This document shows positions 7,798 through 17,942 of a DNA stretch of 64,000 nt, in pieces. The position numbers were made by a program, and so were the translations under genes. Numbering within the stretch: the first letter of the stretch is position 1; each line of letters opens with the position of its first letter. The notes under the pieces were generated by a model. The model was not told the DNA's origin. It did not search any database and saw only the letters and a program-made list of their open reading frames with translations. Source of the DNA: a bacterium 0.1xD8-71 (lineage in GTDB: Bacteria; Bacillota; Clostridia; Lachnospirales; Lachnospiraceae); NCBI GenBank assembly GCA_003612405.1, contig RAYR01000023.1, positions 1-64,000 on the forward strand. The letters run 5' to 3'.

Positions 7798-9904
7798 AAA
7801 AGAGTTACAAACCCTTTTTAACTCTGTGATGGGATGGCTGTTTGTGGCAGTCAATCTCTTTGTGATGGGGCTTTATTTTGTGGTCTATAACATGATGATG
7901 GGGTATCCCACCATTTCTTATGTGTTACAGAGTGTGGTGCTCATCTTTCATATGACGATTCCGATTCTTACCATGCGCAGTCTCTCCGAGGAGCGCAGAA
8001 ACAAGACGGACCAGCTGATTCTGACGGCGCCTGTATCGGTGGGTAAGATTGTGATGGGCAAATATCTTGCCATGGTGACAGTGATTGCAATGCCCATCGC
8101 TTTTGCGGGAATTATGCCGCTTTTACTGGGGCAGGCAGGGGAATTTCAGACGGGCGTTTCCTATTCTTCTTTGCTGGGCTTCTTCTTATATGCCTGTCTT
8201 GCACTGGCTATTGGTCTTTTTCTGTCATCGCTGACAGAGAGTGTGGTAATCGCTGCGGTATTATCTTTTGCGGTGTTGTTTCTGGGATTTATCATGGGCG
8301 GTATCTGTAGCGTGATATCCGGATTCGGCACGACAGGTTTTGCCAGCGGTCTGGTTAAAGTGTTGTCCTGTTTTGATATGGTAAGGCGGTTCGATATACT
8401 TTCGGGCGGGTATCTTGAGATAGAAGCGGTGGTTTATTATCTGACGGCTACAGCTCTGGCGCTTTTTTGCACAACCCAGGTAATCCAGAAACGAAGATAC
8501 AGTGTCTCCGGGAGAGGAGTCAGACTGGGAGCATACAGTGTGACGGGAATTGCCGTTATGACAGCACTCACGCTGGCAGTCAATATTTCCCTGAACTATG
8601 TGCCGGAGCGTTATACTTCTTTTGATGTAACCCAGAACAATCTTTATACATTGACGGAGGATACACAGGCGTTCATAAAAGGTCTCACAGAGGATGTGAC
8701 GATTTATGTATTGGTGGATGAGAGTGGGAAGAACGAGGATTTGGATAAGACACTCACAAGGATGGATGAGCTGTCTAAACATGTGAAGATAGAATATGTC
8801 AATCCGATGGTGAACCCGAAATTCTATTATAAGTATACTCAGACGGAACCGGCGGACAACAGTCTGATCATCGTGTGCGGCGACAGGAGTACGGTGGTGG
8901 ATTACAGCAGTATCTATACCTATGAAATGAATTATAATTCCTATAGTTATGAAGCCACAGGCTATGACGGGGAGGGGCAGATTGTTTCTGCCATTGCCTA
9001 TGTTGCCACAGAGGATGTGCCGAAGTTTTATATTGTCACAGGACATGGGGAACTGGATTTTGAGGAAAGTTATTTAAATGCCATTAAGAAAGAAAATATA
9101 GCTTATGAGGAACTGGCTCTGTATGCGGCCGATGGGATTCCGGAGGATGCCAAGGGGATTATCATCAATGCACCCACAGGCGATTTCTCAAAGGAGGATG
9201 CGGATAAGGTCATTGCCTACCTGGAAAAGGGGGGTAACGCTCTTTTTGTGCCGACTGTGGTGGATGTGGAGATGACGAATTTTGACAGTGTACTTGCTTA
9301 TTATGGGGTATCTGTAGTGGATGGTGTAATCGTGGAGGAAGACAGGGAGCACTATTACCAGAATCCTTATTATCTTTTCCCGGAGATTGCCAGTGATGAT
9401 ATCACAGATCAGTTGACAAACGGGGCGGTTTTCGCACCTTTCTCCAGAGGACTTACTTATGATGATATGGCGGAAGATGTTTATTATACACCGTTGCTGA
9501 CTACCAGTGCAGATTCCTTCAGTAAGGTGGGTGTGTCAAACGGAGAGGATTACAGCAGGCAGGAGGGAGATATCGAGGGGCCCTTCGTAGTCGGTCTCAA
9601 GGCGGAAAAGGAGACGGGAAGCGGTGAGATTTCCAGAGCGCTGTTTGTGTCCAGTGAAAATCTGTTTACGGATATGGCGGATGACATGACGCCGGGCAAC
9701 AATGAAAAGCTTTTTTGCAGTATGATCAGTTCTCTGGCAGATCATGAGAGCGTGGTGGGGATTCCGGCCAAAAGCTTTTCTATGAGTCCCCTGGTATTTT
9801 CTGCGCAGACGGTCATGACAGCTTCGGTGGTCTGTGTCATTCTCGTACCGGGTATTTTATTGGTGAACGGTATCGTAATCTGGGTTCGCAGGAGGAGGCG
9901 CTGA
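7781..9904 (+). CDS. Fused GldF-GldG ABC transporter membrane subunit
   Basis: A 707-residue fusion. The first 240 residues carry about six transmembrane segments of an ABC-2 permease, including LRSLSEERRNKTDQLILTAP-like residues MRSLSEERRNKTDQ and APVSVGKIVMGKY (GldF). After a seventh segment near 250-270, a large extracytoplasmic domain (about 275-680) matches the GldG/ABC_transp_aux fold: VTQNNLYTLTEDT, YIVTGHGELDF and YLEKGGNALFV. A final membrane helix ends in WVRRRRR. In Bacteroidetes GldF and GldG are separate gliding proteins; in Clostridia the fusion is common and has no demonstrated role. The DUF4340 gene that often follows such fusions is absent: the next gene is convergent, four bases away. 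Confidence 0.82.
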   Translation: MTAIYKKELQTLFNSVMGWLFVAVNLFVMGLYFVVYNMMMGYPTISYVLQSVVLIFHMTIPILTMRSLSEERRNKTDQLILTAPVSVGKIVMGKYLAMVTVIAMPIAFAGIMPLLLGQAGEFQTGVSYSSLLGFFLYACLALAIGLFLSSLTESVVIAAVLSFAVLFLGFIMGGICSVISGFGTTGFASGLVKVLSCFDMVRRFDILSGGYLEIEAVVYYLTATALALFCTTQVIQKRRYSVSGRGVRLGAYSVTGIAVMTALTLAVNISLNYVPERYTSFDVTQNNLYTLTEDTQAFIKGLTEDVTIYVLVDESGKNEDLDKTLTRMDELSKHVKIEYVNPMVNPKFYYKYTQTEPADNSLIIVCGDRSTVVDYSSIYTYEMNYNSYSYEATGYDGEGQIVSAIAYVATEDVPKFYIVTGHGELDFEESYLNAIKKENIAYEELALYAADGIPEDAKGIIINAPTGDFSKEDADKVIAYLEKGGNALFVPTVVDVEMTNFDSVLAYYGVSVVDGVIVEEDREHYYQNPYYLFPEIASDDITDQLTNGAVFAPFSRGLTYDDMAEDVYYTPLLTTSADSFSKVGVSNGEDYSRQEGDIEGPFVVGLKAEKETGSGEISRALFVSSENLFTDMADDMTPGNNEKLFCSMISSLADHESVVGIPAKSFSMSPLVFSAQTVMTASVVCVILVPGILLVNGIVIWVRRRRR

Positions 9905-9908
9905 CCTG

Positions 9909-10508
9909 TCAGCGGCAGCTGTTCTCAATGACGCCGGGAAGCAGGTCGTAGATAGAACATTTGGTTTTGGTTTCAAAATATTCTTTGATGGACAGGATTT
10001 TCTGCCAGCGGGGGATGGTGAAAGGATGCACCCCGTAGCGGATTGTCACATCCACAAAACGTTTTTCCAGGAGGCAGAAGCCGGTGGGAAGGGCAAGGGA
10101 ATCGCAAAGCTGTACGAGAAGATCATAATCATCGTACCGGGCGTTTTTCACGAAGTCTTTCATAAACCGGTAGTCTGCCTCGCTTACATCAAATTCTCCG
10201 ATGGAGCTTTCAATATTCTGTATCATAAAAGCATGGGAAATACAGATCTGCGCGGCCTTCTCCCAGCTACGTTCCATACAGTAGCGGTAGCCGTCAATCA
10301 GATGTTTTTCGGAAGTAACACCTGCATAACGTCCGATATCATGTAAGAGCCCCAGAAGATAGGCATAATCGGCTGACAGATTCTCACAGCGGGCGGCAAT
10401 ATTCTGACAGGCCATTGCCACATAACGGGAGTGGTCAGTCCAGGGCCCTGGATTTGATTTGGATGCTGCCAGGAGGGCTTCGTTGGCAGTCTGTAGGGTG
10501 AGTTCCAT
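9909..10508 (-). CDS. HD-domain metal-dependent phosphohydrolase
   Basis: A 199-residue soluble protein with an HD domain: H in WTDHSRYVA and the HD doublet in LLGLLHDIGRYAG, followed by conserved ISHAFM. HD proteins hydrolyse nucleotides or phosphodiesters. The exact substrate cannot be assigned. ATG 10508 is preferred over the upstream frame start at 10541 because AAAAGGAG stands seven bases before it. The gene points toward the Gld-type transporter and is divergent from the hydrogenase. Confidence 0.8.
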   Translation of the reverse strand: MELTLQTANEALLAASKSNPGPWTDHSRYVAMACQNIAARCENLSADYAYLLGLLHDIGRYAGVTSEKHLIDGYRYCMERSWEKAAQICISHAFMIQNIESSIGEFDVSEADYRFMKDFVKNARYDDYDLLVQLCDSLALPTGFCLLEKRFVDVTIRYGVHPFTIPRWQKILSIKEYFETKTKCSIYDLLPGVIENSCR

Positions 10509-10644
10509 AACAAGTTTCTCCTTTTTGTAAAAGAGTTTCACAATTACCTATAATATATTATAGAATCTGTATGTAATCATAGAAAAGAAAAGCTGAAATG
10601 TCAAATCCATATAGAAGCGGTTTGAAAGGTGTACCATGAGCATA

Positions 10645-10673
10645 TTGACTTCCGCCATGGTTTGTGCAAGAAT
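10645..10673 (+). promoter_or_regulatory. Likely promoter of the [FeFe] hydrogenase gene
   Basis: TTGACT (10645-10650), a 17-base spacer and AAGAAT (10668-10673). The -35 box is close to consensus and the -10 weak. Transcription would start near 10680, so the Rex operator at 10707 would lie within the early transcribed region. Confidence 0.45.
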
Positions 10674-10706
10674 AAGTGTGTATATGAGGGAAAGTATATA
10701 AAAAGT

Positions 10707-10724
10707 TTGTGAAAATATTAACAA
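10707..10724 (+). promoter_or_regulatory. Rex operator upstream of hydrogenase
   Basis: TTGTGAAAATATTAACAA is an 18-base near-palindrome. Its halves TTGTGAA and TTAACAA both match the published Rex consensus halves (TTGTGAA/TTGTTAA and inverted), with the expected four-base centre. It lies 22 bases before the start codon. A rex gene is present in this window at 42538. High NADH would release Rex and allow hydrogenase synthesis. The match is seen; binding is inferred. Confidence 0.75.
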
Positions 10725-10746
10725 CCATATAAGTTGGAGGGATAAC

Positions 10747-12225
10747 ATGCGAGGAATTGATACGCAGGTCCGTAAGAACAGACGACGTATTTTCAAGGAA
10801 GTGGCCAATCTGGCTTATCATTCTGATAATCTGAAGGATGATATTGAGGCGCTGCCTTATAAGATAGTAGACTATGATGAATCAGAGTATGAGAGCATCT
10901 ACCGGGAACGGGCGATCGTGAGGGAACGGATCCGTCTGGCCATGGGATTGTCTCTTCGGCCGGAGAACCAGCCGGTACATCTGACACAGGGGCTTGAGGA
11001 GAGTAATATTTCGGAGAAATATTATGAACCGCCGCTGATGCAGGTGATTCCTTCGGCGTGTAATGCCTGTCCGGAGAATATGTATCATGTGACGGATCAC
11101 TGTATGGGCTGTGTGGCCCATCCCTGTCGGGAGGTATGTCCGCGGGGGGCTATTTCCATGAAGAACGGCAAATCAGTGATCGATCAGGAGAAATGTATCC
11201 GGTGTGGTAAATGTAAGGCAATCTGTCCTTACGATGCAATATCCCATCAGGTGAGACCTTGTGCAGGTGCCTGCGGGGTCAATGCCATCAAAAACGATAA
11301 TAAAGGCAGGGCAGTGATTGACAATGAGTTGTGCGTGTCCTGCGGCCAGTGTATGGTAAACTGTCCGTTCGGTGCAATTGCGGATAAATCCCAGATTTTC
11401 CAGTTGATTCGTGCAATGCAGGCGGGCGGTAAGATTATTGCTCAGGTGGCACCTGCTTTTGCAGGGCAGTTTGGCCCGGATGTGACGCCGGATATGTTAA
11501 AGACAGCTTTAAAGGAACTGGGATTTTACGATGTGTATGAGACAGCTATCGGCGCGGATATGGGCGCGATAGTGGAGGCGGAGCATTATGCAAAGGAAGT
11601 TGCAACAGGCAATCTGCCGTTCAGTCTGACTTCCTGCTGTCCTTCCTGGTCGGTTTTGGCCAAGAAGTTTTTCCCGGAAACCATCGACAAAATATCCAAT
11701 GCGCTGACACCTATGGTGGCTACGGCCAGGCTGATCAAAGAAGAACACCCGGATGCAAAAGTGGTGTTTATCGGGCCCTGCGCCTCCAAAAAACTGGAGG
11801 CATCCAGACGAACGATTCGCTCGGATGTGGATTTTGTGATTACCTTTGAGGAATTGACGGGTATTTTTGAAGCCAGGGGTATTTTCTTAAAGGAGATTCA
11901 GGCCTTGGATGAGATGAAGGGCGCTACCGGTGCCGGGCGGGGTTACGGTGTGGCAGGCGGCGTGGCCAGTGCCATTGAGGAATGTGTGAGAGAATACTAT
12001 CCCGATGTGGAAGTGCATATCGAGCATGCGGAAAGTCTTTCTGAGTGTAAGAAGATGCTGATGTTAGCCAAGGCCGGGAAGAAGAACGGCTGTCTGATTG
12101 AAGGTATGGCCTGTCCCGGCGGCTGTGTGGCAGGTGCGGGAACCAATATCGCAGTGCCGGCGGCAGCCAAAGCAGTGAGTGCTTTCAAGGAGTCAGCGTC
12201 CAGGAAGATACCAGATCAAAAATAG
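10747..12225 (+). CDS. [FeFe] hydrogenase, ferredoxin-dependent, group B type
   Basis: A 492-residue enzyme evolving H2 from reduced ferredoxin. An N-terminal region with conserved cysteines ([22 protein letters not shown]) and two further 4Fe-4S motifs ([24 protein letters not shown]) precede the H-cluster domain. H-cluster motifs are TSCCPSW at 295-301, [10 protein letters not shown] at 343-352 and EGMACPGGC at 452-460. The second motif reads GPC rather than MPC, a pattern of the B group common in Clostridia. No NADH-binding subunits or maturases are nearby. ATG 10747 has the SD TTGGAGG. A Rex operator and a probable promoter stand upstream; gltX follows after 17 bases, so the two may be co-transcribed. 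Confidence 0.92.
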   Translation: MRGIDTQVRKNRRRIFKEVANLAYHSDNLKDDIEALPYKIVDYDESEYESIYRERAIVRERIRLAMGLSLRPENQPVHLTQGLEESNISEKYYEPPLMQVIPSACNACPENMYHVTDHCMGCVAHPCREVCPRGAISMKNGKSVIDQEKCIRCGKCKAICPYDAISHQVRPCAGACGVNAIKNDNKGRAVIDNELCVSCGQCMVNCPFGAIADKSQIFQLIRAMQAGGKIIAQVAPAFAGQFGPDVTPDMLKTALKELGFYDVYETAIGADMGAIVEAEHYAKEVATGNLPFSLTSCCPSWSVLAKKFFPETIDKISNALTPMVATARLIKEEHPDAKVVFIGPCASKKLEASRRTIRSDVDFVITFEELTGIFEARGIFLKEIQALDEMKGATGAGRGYGVAGGVASAIEECVREYYPDVEVHIEHAESLSECKKMLMLAKAGKKNGCLIEGMACPGGCVAGAGTNIAVPAAAKAVSAFKESASRKIPDQK

Positions 12226-12242
12226 ACAGAGAGGAAACAGAG

Positions 12243-13715
12243 ATGGAGAAAATAAGAACACGGTATGCACCCAGCCCAACAGGAAGGATGCATGTGGGCA
12301 ATCTGCGGACAGCCCTGTATGCTTATCTGATTGCCAAACATGAAGGCGGGGATTTTATTCTGCGGATTGAGGATACCGATCAGGAACGCTATGTGGAAGG
12401 GGCGGTGGATATTATTTACCGTACGCTGGAGCATACAGGACTGATGCATGACGAAGGCCCCGATAAGGATGGCGGTGTAGGCCCTTATGTACAGAGTGAA
12501 AGACAGAAGCAGGGCATTTATATGCAGTATGCAAAGCAGCTGGTAGAGAAAGGGGAGGCCTATTATTGTTTCTGTGACAAGGAACGTCTTGCCTCTCTGA
12601 TACAGACGGTGGCCGGTAAGGAGATTAATATTTACGATAAGCACTGTCTGCATCTGACGAAGGAAGAAGTTGAGTCGAATTTGGCTGCCGGGAAGCCCTA
12701 TGTGATCAGACAGAATAACCCGACGGAAGGCACCACCACTTTTCATGATGATATCTATGGGGATATTACGGTGGACAATGCGGAACTGGATGATATGATC
12801 CTGATTAAATCGGACGGTTATCCCACGTATAACTTTGCCAATGTGGTGGACGATCATCTGATGGGGATTACCCATGTGGTGAGAGGCAATGAGTATCTTT
12901 CTTCTTCCCCGAAGTATAATCGTCTTTATGATGCTTTTGGCTGGAAGGTGCCGGAGTATGTACATTGTCCGCTGATCACGGATGAGGAGCACCAAAAGCT
13001 TTCCAAACGCTGCGGACATTCCTCTTACGAGGATCTGATCGAACAGGGATTCCTTTCAGAGGCAATTGTTAATTTTGTGGCGCTTTTGGGATGGAGTCCG
13101 GAGGATAATAATGAAATCTTTACACTGGATGAATTGGTGGGGAAATTTGATTATCATCATCTGTCCAAGTCTCCGGCGGTATTTGATTATACAAAACTGA
13201 AATGGATGAACGGCGAGTATATGAAGGCCATGGATTTTGATCGGTTCTATGAGATGGCCAAGCCTTATCTGAAAGAAGTGGTCACCAAGGATCTGAATCT
13301 GAAGAAGATTGCGGCCATGGTAAAGACCCGGATTGAGATTTTCCCGGACATCAGGGAACATGTGGATTTCTTTGATGAACTGCCGGATTACGATGTGGAG
13401 ATGTATACCCATAAGAAAATGAAGACCAACGCAGAGACTTCGCTAGAAGTCTTACAGGAAGTACTGCCTCTTTTGGAGGTACAGGAGGATTACAGCAATG
13501 ACGCTCTCTATGCGGTGCTTTCTTCTTATGTGGAACGTAAAGGATGCAAGAACGGTTATGTGATGTGGCCCGTGAGAACCGCCGTGTCCGGTAAGCAGAT
13601 GACACCTGGCGGTGCCACGGAACTTATGGAAATTCTGGGAAAGGAAGAGTCTCTTGCGAGAATCCGCAGAGGCATTGATAAACTGACAAGTGTCTGTAAT
13701 GACATGCACGCCTGA
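12243..13715 (+). CDS. gltX: Glutamyl-tRNA synthetase
   Basis: Charges tRNA-Glu (and possibly tRNA-Gln, for later amidation) with glutamate. The 490-residue length is typical of bacterial GltX. The class I signatures are [13 protein letters not shown] near residues 7-19 (HIGH-type) and KLSKR at 252-256 (KMSKS-type), with [12 protein letters not shown] between. The C-terminal anticodon-binding part ends [23 protein letters not shown] gives the ribosome site. It follows the hydrogenase by 17 bases and overlaps the helicase start by 17 bases, so these three genes probably share transcripts. Confidence 0.95.
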   Translation: MEKIRTRYAPSPTGRMHVGNLRTALYAYLIAKHEGGDFILRIEDTDQERYVEGAVDIIYRTLEHTGLMHDEGPDKDGGVGPYVQSERQKQGIYMQYAKQLVEKGEAYYCFCDKERLASLIQTVAGKEINIYDKHCLHLTKEEVESNLAAGKPYVIRQNNPTEGTTTFHDDIYGDITVDNAELDDMILIKSDGYPTYNFANVVDDHLMGITHVVRGNEYLSSSPKYNRLYDAFGWKVPEYVHCPLITDEEHQKLSKRCGHSSYEDLIEQGFLSEAIVNFVALLGWSPEDNNEIFTLDELVGKFDYHHLSKSPAVFDYTKLKWMNGEYMKAMDFDRFYEMAKPYLKEVVTKDLNLKKIAAMVKTRIEIFPDIREHVDFFDELPDYDVEMYTHKKMKTNAETSLEVLQEVLPLLEVQEDYSNDALYAVLSSYVERKGCKNGYVMWPVRTAVSGKQMTPGGATELMEILGKEESLARIRRGIDKLTSVCNDMHA

Positions 13716-15495
13716 GCAGGAGAAGGCGATTTGTCACATTGCGGGCCCGGCACAGATTCTGGCCGGGCCCGGCAGTGGAAAGACCTTTGTAACCGTACAC
13801 CGTATCCGACATCTTATTCTGGAAGAAAACATAGATCCCGGCCACATCCTGGTGATCACCTTTACCAAAGCTGCCGCACTGGAAATGCAGCAGCGCTTCT
13901 TTACCCTCATGGAAGGACAAAAGCCTCCGGTCTGGTTCGGCACCTTTCATGCGATATTCTATCATATTCTGAAACAGTCAGCGCAGTATCGCGGCTATAC
14001 CATTATCACAGAGACTGAGAGAAGAAAACTGATCAGGCAGATCATGCATATGCACAGACGGTTTTGTTATCTACAGGAGGAAGATATGGAAGAAATCCTT
14101 TCGGTCATCAGCAGTTGTAAAGCCGGCAGGAAAGAGAGCAGTATACCGATTCAAAAGATGACGCCTGATGACGTTATGTTTCTGCTGCATGAATATCAGA
14201 GTTATTTACAGGAGTTTCAGCAGTTTGACTTTGATGACCTGATGCAGTGTTGTCTTACTCTGCTGCGGGAGGATGCTTGCTGCCTTGCGGCATGGCAGGC
14301 ACAGTTTCGTTATATTCTGGTGGATGAGTTCCAGGACATTTCACCAGTACAATACAAAATCGTGAAACTGCTTGCGACGCCGGAGGATAATCTTTTTATT
14401 GTGGGAGATGATGACCAGTCCATCTACGGATTCCGGGGTGCCAGTCCGGACAGCATGATGCAGTTTCTGGCAGATTATCCGCAGGCTGTGCAGATTCCCC
14501 TGGCGGTAAATTACAGGTGTCACGCAGAAATCGTGGAGGCGGCCGGGCGTGTCATAACAGAGAATATCAAACGACTGCCCAAGGATATTCAGGCAGTGCA
14601 CAGTAAAGGGGACGGTTTGGAATTATGTATGTGCCCGGATGAGGAGGCGCTGAAAAAGGCATTTGTGGAGTATCTGTTACAAGAACAGAAGGAAGACACC
14701 CTTACAGGCAGTGCCATTATCTGCCGGACCAATGTTGCCTGTGGTCTGTGGGCACAGGTGTTGCATGGCGCAGGGATTCCCTATGTGATGAAGGAGAAGA
14801 AAAAGAATCGTTTTGCACATTTTGTGATTTGGGATATCAGAGCCTATCTTGCGCTTGGGCAGGGGAAATATGACAGAAAATATTTCTTACGTATTATGAA
14901 CAGACCGCTGCGTTACCTGAAACGGGACAGCCTGTCGGCGGAGAAGGTAGACAGAGAAGAATTGGTTAAGTGGTATCAGCATATGCCTGCCATGCAGAAG
15001 ACACTGCACAGGCTTTTTCAGAATCTGGACTGTCTGGCGGACAAAAGGCCTCATTTACAGATTCGCTATATTCGCAAGGTGATTGGTTATGAAGGTTTTC
15101 TGCGGGAAAAGTATGGTGCGAAACAGGCGCAGGAACTTGTACGGGTTGCGGAGGAATTTGAGACATTTTCCAGGCAGTTCATGACAGTGGACGACATGAA
15201 TGATTTTATAGACCACTATACAGAAGTGTTACAGGAGCCGGCGGAGCAGAATCATGGGATTGCGCTGATGACCATGCATGCGTCCAAGGGTCTTCAGTTT
15301 GATACGGTGTATCTGCCGGACTGCAATGAAGGACAGATTCCTTCTACCAGGTCAGTGACGCAGGAAGAGATTGAGGAAGAACGGCGGATGTTCTATGTGG
15401 CCATGACCAGGGCCAGGCATAAGCTGTGTCTGTTGGCGCATAAAGGAAGAACCGGGAAAGACGGCCCTTCCCGGTTCTTAAATTCTTTATCCTAA
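13699..15495 (+). CDS. UvrD/PcrA-like superfamily 1 DNA helicase
   Basis: A 598-residue 3'-5' helicase of the UvrD/Rep type. Motifs in order: Walker [11 protein letters not shown], motif Ia [11 protein letters not shown], Walker [10 protein letters not shown], motif [13 protein letters not shown], motif IV VNYRC, motif [12 protein letters not shown] and motif [14 protein letters not shown]. It is about 100 residues shorter than classical UvrD/PcrA and lacks their C-terminal RNA-polymerase-binding tail. ATG 13699 lies inside gltX and is preferred over GTG 13690; no clear SD is seen, so translation is probably coupled. The stop overlaps the convergent DUF1292 gene by four bases. Which repair pathway it serves is not evident. 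Confidence 0.88.
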   Translation: MTCTPEQEKAICHIAGPAQILAGPGSGKTFVTVHRIRHLILEENIDPGHILVITFTKAAALEMQQRFFTLMEGQKPPVWFGTFHAIFYHILKQSAQYRGYTIITETERRKLIRQIMHMHRRFCYLQEEDMEEILSVISSCKAGRKESSIPIQKMTPDDVMFLLHEYQSYLQEFQQFDFDDLMQCCLTLLREDACCLAAWQAQFRYILVDEFQDISPVQYKIVKLLATPEDNLFIVGDDDQSIYGFRGASPDSMMQFLADYPQAVQIPLAVNYRCHAEIVEAAGRVITENIKRLPKDIQAVHSKGDGLELCMCPDEEALKKAFVEYLLQEQKEDTLTGSAIICRTNVACGLWAQVLHGAGIPYVMKEKKKNRFAHFVIWDIRAYLALGQGKYDRKYFLRIMNRPLRYLKRDSLSAEKVDREELVKWYQHMPAMQKTLHRLFQNLDCLADKRPHLQIRYIRKVIGYEGFLREKYGAKQAQELVRVAEEFETFSRQFMTVDDMNDFIDHYTEVLQEPAEQNHGIALMTMHASKGLQFDTVYLPDCNEGQIPSTRSVTQEEIEEERRMFYVAMTRARHKLCLLAHKGRTGKDGPSRFLNSLS

Positions 15496-15824
15496 TCTAC
15501 CAGTTCATCAAACTCGGCATTGTCCAGATACTCATCGAAAGCGTCTGCCACGGCCTCGTATTCTTCATCATCCTCAATATATCCCAGTTCCGGTTCTTCA
15601 TCTGGGTCGTTGGGATTTTCATGATAGTGATAGAACCAGACTTCGCCGTCTGCGTTTTCACCGTCTTCGTTAAGCGGCAGAAGTGCAATGTAATCCTTCC
15701 CGGCTACAGTCAGGATTGTGACAATGGCACAAGTGACCTTGGTGCCGTCATCCAGATCAAGTTCCACGGTCATTTCCTCTGTGTCAAAGCCTTCTTCTGT
15801 CTTATCCTTGTCATTTTTGCCCAT
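15492..15824 (-). CDS. DUF1292 family protein
   Basis: A 110-residue, strongly acidic protein. TVELDLDDGTKVTCAIV, then YIALLPL, EVWFYHYHE and ELGYIEDDEEYEAVADAFDE match the DUF1292 family (the YrzB group), common in Firmicutes and without known function. ATG 15824 has a good SD (AAAAGGAGG). The 3' end overlaps the helicase stop by four bases in convergent orientation, so antisense read-through is possible. DUF1292 genes usually sit beside ruvX-like genes and alaS; here that context is missing. Confidence 0.85.
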   Translation of the reverse strand: MGKNDKDKTEEGFDTEEMTVELDLDDGTKVTCAIVTILTVAGKDYIALLPLNEDGENADGEVWFYHYHENPNDPDEEPELGYIEDDEEYEAVADAFDEYLDNAEFDELVD

Positions 15825-15980
15825 ACAAACGCCTCCTTTTACGGTGTGAGTGTTGCCTATATTTTACAGAAAACAGGGAGAAGATGCAATCTATAAATAA
15901 ATTTATATACAGTATTTGTAATTTGTATGGTAAAATAATGATACTGACAGAAATTTTGACTGAGACAGATGGAGGTTCGC

Positions 15981-17942
15981 ATGCAAAAAAAATTCCAGGT
16001 GACAAGGACACAGGCCTATCCACTGGGTGCATCCTTTCAGAAGGAAGGTCTTCGTATTGCGGCTGTGTGTGATAGAAGGAAGCAGGACGGTTCGCGCTGT
16101 GAGGCCGGAGTAATCTTATATGATAGAAAACATACACGGGGTCTTAAGATACCTTTTCCGGAAGAATACAGGGTAGGGGCAGTCTGTTCGATGCTGATTC
16201 TGGAGTATCATGACAGAGACTGCCATTATCTTCTTTATCAGGGAGAGGAGATGTATCAGGATCCTTATTGTAAGGGTGTGGAGAATCTTTATCGTTATGG
16301 TGCGGTTAAAAAGGCAATTCCCAGATGTGAAGCGGGAGAGCGGCCGTTTGACTGGCAGGAAGATGCTCCGCTTGGAATTTCTTATGCAGATGCCATTTTG
16401 TATGCTCTGCATGTACGTGGATTTACAAAACATTCGTCTTCCGGGGTCAGGCATAAAGGCACATACAGTGGTATCGTAGAGAAAATTCCTTATTTACGGG
16501 AATTGGGAATTAATATGGTGCTTCTCATGCCAACCTATGAGTTTGATGAAGTGATGCCTGATTATACCATACAGACCATGGAGGAGGCAGTGCTATCCTA
16601 CCGGCAGAATCTTTCGGAGAAAGAAGACGGGGAGAAACCGCGCCGGCTAAATTACTGGGGCTATCAGAAGGGACTTTATTATATTCCAAAGTGTGCCTAT
16701 GCATCTGAGCGGTATCCGGTGGTGGAATATAAGAGAATGGTTCGGTCCCTTCATGAGAACGGGATTGGTGTTGCCATGCAGTTTTATTTTCCGCCGGAAG
16801 TATCGCCTGTGGAAATACTGGACATTTTAAGATATTGGGTGGTGGAGTATCATATTGATGGATTTCATTTGATGGGGGCGGAACTTCCCATGGAATTGCT
16901 GGCTAGAGAACCGATGCTGACGGATACCATGTTATTGTTTGACAGAAGGTACTCAAAGATTATGGAGGGCAGACAGAGCAGCATTGGGTGGATGAATGAT
17001 GGTTTTCTCTATGACATGCGCCGTTTCTTAAAGGGAGACGATAATTTGCTCGATGCCTTTCTATGTCATGTGCGGGAGCAGCAATGGGAGACGGGTACGG
17101 TTAATTATATAGCCAAATGGGATGGCTTCCGGCTGATGGATCTGGTGTCCTACGACCGAAAGCATAATGAGGAAAATGGGGAGGACAATCAGGACGGGAC
17201 AGATTATAATTGCAGCTGGAACTGCGGCATAGAAGGGAAAAGCCGTAAGAAAACGATTGTGGAACTGCGCATAAGACAGATGAAAAATGCCATGACACTG
17301 CTGTTCATGTCCCAGGGTACGCCGCTTCTGTATAGCGGTGATGAATTTGGCAATACCCAGGACGGCAATAATAATCCTTACTGTCAGGATAATGCTGTGG
17401 CCTGGATTAAATGGAACCATACCCAGAGCGGAGGGGAACTGTTGGATTATACGAAGGGGCTGATTGCTCTGCGTAAGGCACATCCGATTCTGCACAGTCG
17501 GACAGCCCTCAGGGGAACAGATTTTCTTTCCTGTGGTTATCCGGATATTTCCGTTCATGGACAGGAGGCGTGGAAACCGGATATAGCGCCGGCCAGTCAC
17601 ACCATCGGTATCATGTACTGTGGATATTATGGAGAAAAAGACGGGAAACAGGATGACAGTTTCTTCTATATTGCAGTCAATATGCATTGGGAGTTACATT
17701 ATCTGGGACTGCCGAAACTTCCGAAGGGAAAACAGTGGTCTCATCTTGTAACGACAGCCAGGGAGGTGCCGGAGATTGAGATGAAGGAGACTTCTCAGGA
17801 AATATGTATACCGCCCAGGACAATTTCTATCTATACGGCCACGGATATGCCGGAAGTAAAAAGCATAAATGCAGCGGCCGACAGAACGATTAGAAATCAT
17901 CAGAAAAAGCAGACAGGAGCAGAAAAGAAGAATAAGTTATGA
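15981..17942 (+). CDS. Isoamylase-like GH13 protein with degenerate active site
   Basis: A 653-residue protein with an N-terminal CBM48-like beta domain (YPLGASF onward, about 1-110) and a GH13 barrel of the isoamylase/debranching subfamily: LNYWGYQKGLYYIP, DGFHLMGA, DGFRLMDLVSYDRKHNEENG and GDEFGNTQDGNNN. The nucleophile Asp expected in DGFRFD is Met298, and the acid/base Glu expected in the next strand (usually AEPWD) is Asp321 in LFDRRY. Only the third acid, Asp381, remains. Family knowledge says such a protein should not hydrolyse glycosidic bonds normally, so a binding or regulatory role is possible. ATG 15981 is chosen because GGAGG stands five bases upstream. The next gene overlaps by four bases. 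Confidence 0.85.
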   Translation: MQKKFQVTRTQAYPLGASFQKEGLRIAAVCDRRKQDGSRCEAGVILYDRKHTRGLKIPFPEEYRVGAVCSMLILEYHDRDCHYLLYQGEEMYQDPYCKGVENLYRYGAVKKAIPRCEAGERPFDWQEDAPLGISYADAILYALHVRGFTKHSSSGVRHKGTYSGIVEKIPYLRELGINMVLLMPTYEFDEVMPDYTIQTMEEAVLSYRQNLSEKEDGEKPRRLNYWGYQKGLYYIPKCAYASERYPVVEYKRMVRSLHENGIGVAMQFYFPPEVSPVEILDILRYWVVEYHIDGFHLMGAELPMELLAREPMLTDTMLLFDRRYSKIMEGRQSSIGWMNDGFLYDMRRFLKGDDNLLDAFLCHVREQQWETGTVNYIAKWDGFRLMDLVSYDRKHNEENGEDNQDGTDYNCSWNCGIEGKSRKKTIVELRIRQMKNAMTLLFMSQGTPLLYSGDEFGNTQDGNNNPYCQDNAVAWIKWNHTQSGGELLDYTKGLIALRKAHPILHSRTALRGTDFLSCGYPDISVHGQEAWKPDIAPASHTIGIMYCGYYGEKDGKQDDSFFYIAVNMHWELHYLGLPKLPKGKQWSHLVTTAREVPEIEMKETSQEICIPPRTISIYTATDMPEVKSINAAADRTIRNHQKKQTGAEKKNKL

